From Micromonospora haikouensis (GTDB lineage: Bacteria > Actinomycetota > Actinomycetes > Mycobacteriales > Micromonosporaceae), in the NCBI RefSeq assembly GCF_900091595.1, contig NZ_FMCW01000012.1, positions 1 to 64,000 on the forward strand: DNA of 64,000 nt. Reading direction: 5' to 3'. This document shows, in pieces, positions 8,092 through 16,340 of this stretch (position 1 is its first letter; the number at the start of each line of letters is the position of its first letter). A model generated the notes under the pieces. It was not told the origin of the DNA and searched no databases. It was given only the letters and a program-made list of their open reading frames with translations. Position numbers and translations under genes: made by a program.

Positions 8092-9366
8092 TCAGCCCTT
8101 CCAGAGGGCCAGCATCATCGCCTCCACGGCGATGCGCGGCTTGACGTTGGACTCGATGGCGGACCGGCACTCCAGCACGGCCTCCAGTCGGCGCAGCGCC
8201 CCCTCGGCGTGCCACTTCTGCCCGCCCGCCTCGGCCAGCGCGGCGGCGTCGGTGTGCACGGGGGCTACCGGCGCGCGCAGCGCCGCGACGAGGGCGTCGC
8301 GGTAGAAGCCGGCGAGGTCGACCAGGGCCCGGTCCAGGGCGTCGCGCTGGGCGCGGGTGGCCCGCGACTTCTGCCGCTTCTCCAGGTCCTTGAGCTGGCC
8401 GGCGGCGCCGCGCATCGCGCCGGCCGCGCCCCGGCCCGTGCCGCCCGCGCCGAGCGCCGTCTGCAACGCGGCCTTCTCCGCCTCGTCGAGTTCGGCGACG
8501 GACGCGGCGGCCTCCGCCTCGGCGGCCTCGATCAGCGCGGACGCCGCGTCGAAGGCGGCGCCCACCCCGGTGAGCCGGCGGGGCACGGCGAGCACGGCGT
8601 CGCGCCGGCTGCGGGCCTGCGGGTCGCCGGCGAGCCGCCGGGCCCGACCCACGTGCCCCTGCGCGGCGGCCGCCGCCCACCGCGCCACGTCCGGCGCGAT
8701 CCCGTCCCGGCGGACCAGCACCTCGGCCACCGCCTCGGGCGCGGGCTGCCGCAGCGGTACGACCCGGCAGCGCGACCGGATGGTCACCGACACGTCGTCG
8801 GGGTGGGTGGACGGGGCGCAGAGCAGGAACACCGTGCGCGGCGGTGGCTCCTCGACGGCCTTGAGCAGCGCGTTGCCGGCCGCCTCGGTGAGCCGGTCGG
8901 CGTCGGAGATGATCACCACCTGCCAGCGCCCGCCGGACGGGGTGCTGGCCGCCCGCAGCACCAGGGCACGCATCTCGCCGACGCCGATGCTGAGCCCCTC
9001 GGGCGCGACGAGCCGCACGTCGGCGTGGGTGCCGGCCATCGTGGTGTGGCAGCCGGGGCAGGTGCCGCAGCCGGTGCCGTACGCACACTGGAGGGCGGCG
9101 GCGAAGGCGTGGGCGGCCAGCGAGCGGCCCGAGCCGGGCGGCCCGGTGAAGATCCACGCGTGGGTCATCCCGGCCCCGGGGTCGGCGGCGGGCTCACCGC
9201 CGGGGGTGGCCTGCCGGAGCTGGGCGGCGGCCGCCGCGGCGGCCCGGCGCAGCGTGGCGACCGCGTCGTCCTGCCCGACGAGGTCGGCGAAGACGCCCGG
9301 CGGGCTGGCGGGGGCTCCCGACGGGGCGGCGGTTTCCGGCGCGGCGGCTGCGGAGACGTCCGGCAT
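8092..9366 (-). CDS. holB: DNA polymerase III subunit delta'
   Basis: 424-aa clamp-loader subunit. Features: a degenerate P-loop (GPPGSGRS, Arg in place of the ATP-binding Lys, normal for delta'), a zinc-binding module (CAYGTGCGTCPGC), IISDADRLTEAAGNALLKAVEEPP, and the sensor-I motif IRSRCR. These match the AAA+ delta'/HolB family that builds the clamp loader with delta and tau/gamma. Its ATG overlaps the TGA of the MFS-tmk gene (TGATG). tmk-holB pairing is common, and M. tuberculosis has the delta'-like gene Rv3644c beside topA as here. Confidence 0.92.
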   Translation of the reverse strand: MPDVSAAAAPETAAPSGAPASPPGVFADLVGQDDAVATLRRAAAAAAAQLRQATPGGEPAADPGAGMTHAWIFTGPPGSGRSLAAHAFAAALQCAYGTGCGTCPGCHTTMAGTHADVRLVAPEGLSIGVGEMRALVLRAASTPSGGRWQVVIISDADRLTEAAGNALLKAVEEPPPRTVFLLCAPSTHPDDVSVTIRSRCRVVPLRQPAPEAVAEVLVRRDGIAPDVARWAAAAAQGHVGRARRLAGDPQARSRRDAVLAVPRRLTGVGAAFDAASALIEAAEAEAAASVAELDEAEKAALQTALGAGGTGRGAAGAMRGAAGQLKDLEKRQKSRATRAQRDALDRALVDLAGFYRDALVAALRAPVAPVHTDAAALAEAGGQKWHAEGALRRLEAVLECRSAIESNVKPRIAVEAMMLALWKG

Positions 9367-11651
9367 CAGGTGCGGTGCTCCATCGTCACCAGCTCCGAGT
9401 CGGATAACTCGGGCTGCACCGAGGTGTCGGGCCCCTGGGCGGGCCGGGGGTGCACGATCCCGGCCGGGTCGACCAGGAACTCCTCCACCCGGCGGGCGAC
9501 CAGCGCGGCGGTCTCCTCGACCGGGCGGGAGGCGTCCAGCACCAGGTAGCGCTTCGGGTCGTTCGCGGCGAGGTCGAGGAAGGCGTACCGGACCCGCTCG
9601 TGGAAGGCGACGGACTCGGCCTCCAGCCGGTCGGGCCCCTCGTTGCGGGCGGCGACCCGGGACAGGCCGGTGTGCGGCTCCACGTCGAGCAGCACCACCA
9701 GGTCGGGCTTGAGCCCGCCGGTGGCCCAGGAGGAGAGCCAGGAGACCTCGTCGACGGGGAGCGTCCGCCCGGCCCCCTGGTAGGCCAGGGACGAGTCGAC
9801 GTACCGGTCGCTGATCACCACCGCGCCCCGGACGAGCGCCGGCCGGACGACGGTGGCGACGTGGTGCGCCCGGTCGGCGGCGTAGAGCAGGGCCTCCGCG
9901 CGCGGGGACGGCCCCTCGGCGGTCGCGTCGAGCAGCAGGGCGCGGATCCGCGCGCCGACCTCCGTGGCGCCCGGCTCCCGGGTGACCACCACCTCGCGCC
10001 CCTGCCCGCGCAGCCGCTCGGCGAGCGCGGCGAGCTGGGTGGACTTGCCGGCCCCCTCGCCGCCCTCGAAGACCACGAAGAGCCCGCTGGAGACGAAGTG
10101 CTCGGCCGGCATCAGCGGGCGGCCCCGGATCGACCCCCACAGGTCGGCGAGGACCGGCACGCCCTTCTTGTCGTCCATCTGGCCGAAGGCGCTGATGCCG
10201 GCGAAGATGCCGGCGGCACCGGCGGCGAGCAGCAGCAGCCGGGTGGAGGAGACGGAGATGCCGAGGTCGGCGATGGTCAGCTTGCGGGAGCCGCCGACGC
10301 CGACGAGGAGGCTGCTCAGCGCGATGGCGAGGATCAACACCAGCCGGGTGCCGATCTGCACCACCGCGAAGACCCGGCCGCGCACCTCGTCGGCGACCTC
10401 GCCGCCGAGCAGCGTGGTGCCGGCGAGGAAGGCCATCCCCGCGCCCGCCCCGACCAGGATCGCGCCGAGCATCGCCATGGACAGGTGCACGGCGAACGCG
10501 AGCACCAGCACCGACGCGCTGGCCAGCACGATGCTCATGCCGAACCAGCGCCGCCGGGACATGTCCCGGACGATCATCGGGCCGAGCCCGATGCCCAGGG
10601 CGAGGCCGATGAACATCGCGCCGAAGAGCAGGTAGAAGGCGGCGTCACCGGCACCGAGCGAGGCGGCGAAGAACTTGGCCGTGCCGATCACGATGCCGCC
10701 GCCGGCGAACGCGCCGAAGATGCCGAGCACCAGGCCACGGACCAGCGGGGTCTGGCCGATGTATTTCCAGCCCTCGGTGAACTGGCGCATGACGCCCTGT
10801 TCGGTGCGCGCCGCCTCGCCGGCCTGCGCCTGGCTGATCTCCTTGATCCCGAAGGCGACGACCAGGGCGGTGGCGAGCCGGGAGAACGCGTTGAACCACA
10901 GCGCGAGCTGCGCCGGCTCGGCCCAGGACGGCATCTCGCCGCCGGTGGCCGCCCGGACGCTGCGGTCGAGCAGGGCGAGGCCGAGCGCGGCGGCGATCGG
11001 GGTCAGCCCGTACGTGGTGATCAGGGTGAGCTGGTTGGCCGCCTCCAGCCGGGCGCGCGGGATGAGGTTGGGGACCGCGGCCTCCTTGGCCGGGATCCAG
11101 AGCAGGGTGATCGTCTCGATCAGGAAGGTGGCGATCGCCGCCCAGCCGACCACCAGCCCGCCGCTGGCCCCGGTGAGCGCGAACAGCGGGATGGAGGCGA
11201 ACAGCAGGAAGCGCAGCACGTCGCAGATGACCATGGTCCAGCGCCGGTCGAACCGGTCGGCGAGCACGCCGGCCACCGGGCCGAGGATCAGCGCGGGCAG
11301 CAGCCGGATCGCGATCAGGGTGCCGAACGCGGCACCCTGGGCGGTGCTGCCGGAGACCTGGGCGGCGGCGAAGACCGAGGTGGCGAGCAGGCCGAGCCAG
11401 TCGCCGAAGGACGCGGCGCCGAGCACGATCCAGAGCCGGCGGAACGGTCGGATGCGCAGCACGGAGCGGATCGCGGCGGCCCCGGACCGGTCGGCCGGCT
11501 GCGTCCCGGCCGGCTGCGTGCCCGCCTGGGTGCCGGTGCGGCCGGTGTCCTCGGCGCCGGGCGGGCCGGCCGACGGCGACTCGCCGGGCGACTCGCCGCT
11601 GTTCTGGCTTTCGATGGCCGTACCTCCACGTGCCGGCCCAACGTTGGGCAT
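9366..11651 (-). CDS. tmk: Fused MFS transporter and thymidylate kinase
   Basis: 761 aa from ATG 11651. Residues about 50-520 form a 10-12-helix major facilitator (GPVAGVLADRFDRRW is the loop 2-3 motif) of the MFS_3/enterobactin-exporter type. The last about 220 residues are a complete dTMP kinase: P-loop FEGGEGAGKST, the DR(Y/H) motif ISDRYVDSSLAYQGAGR, and TREPG. The kinase makes dTDP for DNA synthesis; what the transporter moves is unknown. The frame is open throughout, so this is a true fusion, known from Micromonosporaceae under the name bifunctional MFS transporter/dTMP kinase. A GGAGGT lies 6 bases before an in-frame ATC codon about 40 bases inside this start, so the exact start is unsure. 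Confidence 0.88.
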   Translation of the reverse strand: MPNVGPARGGTAIESQNSGESPGESPSAGPPGAEDTGRTGTQAGTQPAGTQPADRSGAAAIRSVLRIRPFRRLWIVLGAASFGDWLGLLATSVFAAAQVSGSTAQGAAFGTLIAIRLLPALILGPVAGVLADRFDRRWTMVICDVLRFLLFASIPLFALTGASGGLVVGWAAIATFLIETITLLWIPAKEAAVPNLIPRARLEAANQLTLITTYGLTPIAAALGLALLDRSVRAATGGEMPSWAEPAQLALWFNAFSRLATALVVAFGIKEISQAQAGEAARTEQGVMRQFTEGWKYIGQTPLVRGLVLGIFGAFAGGGIVIGTAKFFAASLGAGDAAFYLLFGAMFIGLALGIGLGPMIVRDMSRRRWFGMSIVLASASVLVLAFAVHLSMAMLGAILVGAGAGMAFLAGTTLLGGEVADEVRGRVFAVVQIGTRLVLILAIALSSLLVGVGGSRKLTIADLGISVSSTRLLLLAAGAAGIFAGISAFGQMDDKKGVPVLADLWGSIRGRPLMPAEHFVSSGLFVVFEGGEGAGKSTQLAALAERLRGQGREVVVTREPGATEVGARIRALLLDATAEGPSPRAEALLYAADRAHHVATVVRPALVRGAVVISDRYVDSSLAYQGAGRTLPVDEVSWLSSWATGGLKPDLVVLLDVEPHTGLSRVAARNEGPDRLEAESVAFHERVRYAFLDLAANDPKRYLVLDASRPVEETAALVARRVEEFLVDPAGIVHPRPAQGPDTSVQPELSDSELVTMEHRT

Positions 11652-11830
11652 CCCGGTGCAACACTCTAGTCCCGGCCGGGGGACTTCCCGCCCGTGACAG
11701 TGCCTGCTCGCCGAGCCTAGGCCGCAGACGCCACCCGCCGCCGCCCGTGTCCCCGGGCCGCCGGGAGGAAGACGGTCCGGCAGACGCGAGGCTCTTTCAC
11801 AATTGACCGATCGACAGTTAGCGTGCACAC

Positions 11831-13039
11831 GTGACCAGCGAAGGCGACAAACTGCGCGTACGCCTGGAACGGGCGACCGCCCACCTCGACCCGCCGTACG
11901 CGGTGGTCGACCTGGCGGCGTTCGACGCCAACGCGGCGGCGCTGCCCACCCGGGCCGGCGGCAAGCCGATCCGGGTCGCCAGCAAGTCCGTCCGGTCCCG
12001 CGAGCTGCTCCGCCGCGTGCTGGGCCGCCCCGGCTGGCGGGGGGTGATGGCGTTCACCCTGCCCGAGGCGAGCTGGCTCGTCCGGGCCGGCGTGACCGAC
12101 GACGCGCTGGTGGCGTACCCGACGGCCGACCGGGGGGCGCTCGCCGAGCTGGCCGCCGACGAGGGGCTGGCCGGGGCGGTCACGCTGATGGTCGACGGGA
12201 CCGACCAGCTCGACCTCGTCGACGCGGTGTGCCCGCCGGGCCGCCGGCCCGCGCTGCGGGTCTGCATCGACCTCGACGCGTCCTGGCGGCCCCTGGGCAG
12301 GCGGGTGCACGTCGGGGTGCGCCGCTCACCGGTGCACAGCGCCCGGGCGGCCGGCGCGCTCGCCGCCGCGATCGCCGCCCGGCCGGGCTTCCGGCTGGTC
12401 GGGCTCATGTCGTACGAGGCGCAGATCGCCGGGCTGGGCGACGCCCCGCCGGGGCGGGCGGCCCTCGCCGCCGCGATCCGGGCCGCCCAGCGCGGGTCGT
12501 ACCGCGAGTTGCTGGCCCGCCGGGGCGCGGCGGTGTCGGCGGTACGCGAGCACGCCGACCTGGAGTTCGTCAACGGCGGCGGCACCGGCAGCGTGGCGGC
12601 GACCAGCGCCGATCCCGCGGTCACCGAGGTCACCGCGGGATCGGGCCTGTACGGGCCGACGCTGTTCGACGCGTACCGGGCCTGGCGGCCCACCCCGGCG
12701 GCGTTCTTCGCCTGCGCGGTGGTCCGCCGGCCGACGCCGGAGCTGGCGACCGTGCTCGGCGGCGGCTGGATCGCCTCCGGCCCGCCCGCCGCCAGCCGGC
12801 TGCCCACCCCCTGGCTGCCGACCGGGCTCAAGCTCCTCGGCGCCGAGGGCGCCGGCGAGGTGCAGACCCCGCTGACCGGCCCGGCGGCCGCCGGCCTGCG
12901 CGTCGGCGACCGGGTGTGGTTCCGGCACGCCAAGGCCGGCGAGCTGTGCGAGCGCGTCAACGAGCTGCACCTGGTCGACGGCGACCGGGTGGTCGGGACC
13001 GTCCCCACCTACCGGGGGGAGGGCCACGCCTTCCTCTAG
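11831..13039 (+). CDS. PLP-dependent amino-acid deaminase/aldolase, alanine-racemase fold
   Basis: 402 aa from GTG 11831. The N-terminal TIM barrel carries the PLP lysine motif (IRVASKSVRS; Lys in VASKS) after YAVVDLAAFDANAA, as in D-threonine aldolase/D-serine dehydratase-type enzymes. The C-terminus has the His/Asp-containing beta domain (VWFRHAKAGELCERVNELHLVDG), where D-serine dehydratase-type enzymes bind a metal. It probably acts on a D-amino acid (deamination or retro-aldol), exact substrate unknown. TAGCGT seven bases before GTG suggests a leaderless mRNA. It is transcribed away from MFS-tmk with a 180-base shared promoter region. Confidence 0.8.
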   Translation: MTSEGDKLRVRLERATAHLDPPYAVVDLAAFDANAAALPTRAGGKPIRVASKSVRSRELLRRVLGRPGWRGVMAFTLPEASWLVRAGVTDDALVAYPTADRGALAELAADEGLAGAVTLMVDGTDQLDLVDAVCPPGRRPALRVCIDLDASWRPLGRRVHVGVRRSPVHSARAAGALAAAIAARPGFRLVGLMSYEAQIAGLGDAPPGRAALAAAIRAAQRGSYRELLARRGAAVSAVREHADLEFVNGGGTGSVAATSADPAVTEVTAGSGLYGPTLFDAYRAWRPTPAAFFACAVVRRPTPELATVLGGGWIASGPPAASRLPTPWLPTGLKLLGAEGAGEVQTPLTGPAAAGLRVGDRVWFRHAKAGELCERVNELHLVDGDRVVGTVPTYRGEGHAFL

Positions 13040-13055
13040 CCTCGCCGCCGCCGGT

Positions 13056-13730
13056 TCAGGAGGCGGGGGCGGGGGCCGGGGTGGTGCCAGCGGCGGCGGC
13101 CGACGCCTCCACGTGCCGGTGCAGGTATTCGCGGATGAGCGCCTTCGCCTCGGCGAGCACCCGCTCGTCGCCCTCGGCGTTGCGCCGGAACGCCAGCTTG
13201 ATCAGGGCGTCGGCGGCCTCGACGGCGATCTCCAGGCAGAACCGCAGGCGCGGCTCGTCGACCATCCCGAACCGCTCGGTGAGCACCCGGGCGAGCTGGT
13301 CGGCGATCACGCCGTTGTTGTCCCGCTGCTCGTCCAGCAGGTGCAGGTCGACCACGTCGCCGAAGTGCAGGGTACGGAACCCGGGGACGGTGCGGTGCAT
13401 CGTGATGTATTCGTCGATCCCCGCGTCGACGCCGTCCCACCAGTGCGTGAGGTCGTCCGAGGCGAACCGCTCGTCGAGCCGCTGGAGGTAGGATTCCATC
13501 GTGCGCAGGGTCAGCGCCTGCACGATCGCCCGCTTGTCCGGGAAAAACTGGTAGACCGACCCGATCGCCACCTCGGCGCGCTCGGCGAGCAGGGTCGTGG
13601 TCAGTCCCTCGTACCCCACCTCGTCGACGAGTTCGGCGCAGGCGTCCAGCATCCGCTGGACCCGCGCGACGCTTCGACCCTGGACCGGCACCCGGCGCAA
13701 CGGCCCGGTCGTGGCGGCTGGTGTGGACAC
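13056..13730 (-). CDS. TetR-family transcriptional regulator
   Basis: About 224 aa from GTG 13730, chosen for the GGGGGGTGG upstream; a longer frame starts at 13769. The N-terminal TetR HTH is clear: MLDACAELVDEVGYEGLTTT, then LLAERAEVAIGSVYQFFPDK with the conserved YxYFxxK-like YQFFPDK. The C-terminal ligand domain is typical TetR_C all-helical, with a His/Trp-rich pocket region (HWWDGVD, HRTVPGF). It is divergent from the FAD-linked oxidase at 13878, which is the likeliest target besides itself. The 147-base spacer would hold both promoters; I did not find an obvious inverted repeat operator there. Confidence 0.85.
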   Translation of the reverse strand: MSTPAATTGPLRRVPVQGRSVARVQRMLDACAELVDEVGYEGLTTTLLAERAEVAIGSVYQFFPDKRAIVQALTLRTMESYLQRLDERFASDDLTHWWDGVDAGIDEYITMHRTVPGFRTLHFGDVVDLHLLDEQRDNNGVIADQLARVLTERFGMVDEPRLRFCLEIAVEAADALIKLAFRRNAEGDERVLAEAKALIREYLHRHVEASAAAAGTTPAPAPAS

Positions 13731-13877
13731 TCGGCGCCACCCCCCTTCGACGGATGAACATATCTGCACGTCACGAGTACGTGACTACCGGTACAACGAG
13801 CGGACCTGGATTGCGGTATTTACCAGGCACAACGTTCCTGATATGAAGACATCTCACGTTCACGTCGAGGAGCGCGC

Positions 13878-15194
13878 ATGGGCAGCACGACCCCGCCGAG
13901 CCACCACTGGAGCAACTGGGCCGGCAACCAGCGCAGCACCGCCACCACCATCCTCCGCCCCCGTACGATCGCCGACGTCACCGCCGCCGTCCAGGCCGCC
14001 GCCGACGCCGGCGAGCGGATCCGGCCTGTCGGCAGCGGCCACTCCTTCACGGCCGTGGCGTGCGCCGACGGCCACCGGATGGAGCTGACCGACCTCGACA
14101 CCGAAATCCGGGTCGACCGCGACCGACGCCTGGTCACCGTACCGGCAGGGCTGCCGCTGCACCGACTCAACGCCCTGCTCGCCGGGCACGGGCTGGCGCT
14201 GCCCAACCTCGGCGACATCGACGCGCAGACCGTCGCCGGGGCGATCTCCACCGGCACCCACGGCACCGGCGCCGCGTACGGCTGCCTGTCGACCTTCGTC
14301 GAGGCGCTCACCCTGGTCACCGGCACCGGGGAGGTGCTGCGCTGCTCCGCCGACGAGCACCCGGACGTCTTCGCCGCCGCCCGCGTCTCCCTCGGCGCCC
14401 TCGGCGTGCTCACCGAGGTGACCCTGCGCGTCGTGGACGCCTTCGTGCTGCGCGCCCACGAGCGCCCCGCCGCCCTCGACGACGTCCTCGCCGACCTGCC
14501 GTCGCTGGTCGCCGCGCACGACCACGCCGAGTTCTTCTGGTTCCCCTACACCGACCGGGTGCAGCTCAAGACCAACGACCGGGTGCCCGCCGACGACCGG
14601 CCGCTGCCCCGCTGGCGGGCCTGGCTCGACGACGACTTCCTCTCCAACACCGTCTTCGCCGGCCTCTGCCGGCTCGGCCGCGCCGCGCCGGGCCTGGTGC
14701 CCGCGATCAACGCGGCCTCCGCCCGGGCGCTCAGCGAACGCACCTACACCGGCCGCTCGGACGCGGTCTTCTGCACGCCGCGCCGGGTCCGCTTCATGGA
14801 GATGGAGTACGGCCTGCCGCGCGCCGCCCTCCCCGAGGCCCTGGCCGAGGTGCGCCGCATCGTCGACAGGCTCCCGTTCAAGGTGCAGTTCCCGGTCGAG
14901 GTGCGCTTCACCGCCGCCGACGACATCTGGCTCTCCCACGGGTACGGGCGCGACTCCGCGTACATCGCCGTCCACCAGTACGTCGGCGCGCCGTACGAGC
15001 CGTACTTCCGGGCCGTCGAGGAGGTCACCGCCGGGCTGGGCGGTCGCCCCCACTGGGGCAAGCTGCACTGGCGCGACGCGGAGTCGCTCGCCCCGGCGTA
15101 CCCGAAGTTCGCCGACTTCCAGTCCCTCCGCCACCACCTGGACCCGCAGAAAGTCTTCGCAAACCCCCACCTGACCACTCTCCTGGGCCCCTGA
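13878..15194 (+). CDS. FAD-linked sugar-lactone oxidase (D-arabinono-1,4-lactone oxidase type)
   Basis: 438 aa. Residues about 15-190 form the PCMH-type FAD-binding domain with GSGHSFTAVA and GDIDAQTVAGAISTGTHGTG (flavin contact). The C-terminal ALO domain has FPVEVRFTAADDIWLS and the terminal HWGKLHWRDAESL motif shared by L-gulono- and D-arabinono-lactone oxidases. It oxidises an aldonolactone using oxygen or another acceptor. GAGGAGCG just upstream supports ATG 13878. Probably controlled by the divergent TetR gene. A stem-loop at 15222 follows. Confidence 0.87.
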   Translation: MGSTTPPSHHWSNWAGNQRSTATTILRPRTIADVTAAVQAAADAGERIRPVGSGHSFTAVACADGHRMELTDLDTEIRVDRDRRLVTVPAGLPLHRLNALLAGHGLALPNLGDIDAQTVAGAISTGTHGTGAAYGCLSTFVEALTLVTGTGEVLRCSADEHPDVFAAARVSLGALGVLTEVTLRVVDAFVLRAHERPAALDDVLADLPSLVAAHDHAEFFWFPYTDRVQLKTNDRVPADDRPLPRWRAWLDDDFLSNTVFAGLCRLGRAAPGLVPAINAASARALSERTYTGRSDAVFCTPRRVRFMEMEYGLPRAALPEALAEVRRIVDRLPFKVQFPVEVRFTAADDIWLSHGYGRDSAYIAVHQYVGAPYEPYFRAVEEVTAGLGGRPHWGKLHWRDAESLAPAYPKFADFQSLRHHLDPQKVFANPHLTTLLGP

Positions 15195-15221
15195 CGCGCG
15201 CCACGCGAACGGGCCTCGCGA

Positions 15222-15267
15222 ATCTTGGTACGAAATTGCCCTCAGGGGGGCGGATTCGTACCAAGAT
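15222..15267 (+). terminator. Stem-loop after the lactone oxidase (arms ATCTTGGTACGAA)
   Basis: Perfect 13-bp stem (15222-15234 with 15255-15267) and 20-base loop, 27 bases after the oxidase stop. It has no U-run. It shares the ATCTTGG/CCAAGAT arm end with the hairpin at 30021, so it may instead be a dispersed repeat. Confidence 0.65.
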
Positions 15268-15274
15268 CCGGAGG

Positions 15275-15283
15275 TTGTCCACA
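15275..15283. promoter_or_regulatory. DnaA-box-like 9-mer TTGTCCACA
   Basis: Exact match to the TTGTCCACA form of the DnaA box used in high-GC actinobacteria, 41 bases upstream of the DUF559 gene. A single site may be chance; compare the pair at 37382-37409. Confidence 0.4.
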
Positions 15284-15323
15284 GGGGGTGGAGAGGTGAT
15301 CCCTCTGTGGGGAGAGTGGTGGG

Positions 15324-16322
15324 GTGAGGGGCGAGAGTAGGGGCGGGAGCCTGGGGCAGGGTGGGGGTAGCGGTAGGGGTTGGGCCCGGTTGGCGCGAGC
15401 ACTGCCAGGAGACGACGCCGACGAACTGACCTGGTTGCTTTTCCATCAGGACGATGTGATCAGCCTGGCGCAGGCACGGCAGTTCCTGACTCCCAAGGCG
15501 ATCCGGCACCGGGTCACCGTCCAACGGTGGCGACAGGTGCACCGCGCCGTCTTCGTCACCCACAACGGCCCCGTGAGCGCAGACCAGCGCCGCTGGATAG
15601 CCGTGCTGGCCGCAGGTCCGGCGGCGGTACTCGCCGGCCCTACCGCTGCCGGCGCCTGGGGCCTGCGCCGGTACGACAGCCGAGCCGTGCACCTGCTCCT
15701 GCCCGCCGCGCACCAGACCCGATCGCTTCCGCCCGGCGTCCTGCTGCACCGCACCACCCACCTGCCCGAGGAGGACGTGCTACGGGTGGGTCAGCCGTGT
15801 CGCACCATGCCAGCACGTTCGCTGGTGGACGCCGCGCAGTGGGCAGCCACCGACGAGGACGCGCGGGCGATCATCGCGGCCGGGTTCCAGCAGCGGCTCG
15901 TCGCCGGCGACGACCTGCACCGCGTGCTCGACCGGCTACCGCGGGCGCGACGCCGCAGCCTCATCCGCCAAACAGCCGCCGATGCGGCAGGCGGCTCCCA
16001 CTCCCTGCCCGAGCTGGACTTCCTCAGGCTGACACGCCGCGCCGGCCTGCCCGAGCCGTCCCGGCAGGCGGTGCGATGCGACGCCAGCGGGCGTCGTCGG
16101 TACCTGGACGTCTGGTTCGACGAGTGGCGCGTGCACGTGGAGATCGACGGCGGACAGCACCTCGACCCGCGGGCCGCCTGGGCGGACATGCGACGACAGA
16201 ACGACCTCTGGATCGAGGGCGACCGGGTGCTGCGGTTCCCGGCCTGGGCGGTGCGCCACACTCCTGACGAGGTGGTGGCACAGGTCCGCGCCGCTCTCCG
16301 CGCGGCAGGCTGGCCCGGTTGA
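15324..16322 (+). CDS. DUF559-containing protein with N-terminal AbiEi-like HTH
   Basis: 332 aa. The N-terminal part (HQDDVISLAQARQFLTPKAI...VTVQRWRQVHRAVFVTHNG) looks like the winged-helix AbiEi/type IV antitoxin-like domain. The C-terminus (RRYLDVWFDEWRVHVEIDGGQHLD..., then ENDLW-like QNDLWIEGDRVLRFPAW) is the DUF559 restriction-endonuclease-like fold with the D...ExD pattern. Such proteins are abundant in actinobacteria as multi-copy paralogues of unknown role; nuclease activity is plausible but not shown. The GTG start lacks a strong Shine-Dalgarno. It converges on topA with an 18-base gap. Confidence 0.75.
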   Translation: MRGESRGGSLGQGGGSGRGWARLARALPGDDADELTWLLFHQDDVISLAQARQFLTPKAIRHRVTVQRWRQVHRAVFVTHNGPVSADQRRWIAVLAAGPAAVLAGPTAAGAWGLRRYDSRAVHLLLPAAHQTRSLPPGVLLHRTTHLPEEDVLRVGQPCRTMPARSLVDAAQWAATDEDARAIIAAGFQQRLVAGDDLHRVLDRLPRARRRSLIRQTAADAAGGSHSLPELDFLRLTRRAGLPEPSRQAVRCDASGRRRYLDVWFDEWRVHVEIDGGQHLDPRAAWADMRRQNDLWIEGDRVLRFPAWAVRHTPDEVVAQVRAALRAAGWPG

Positions 16323-16340
16323 GCCAGCCGCCGCCCTTGT

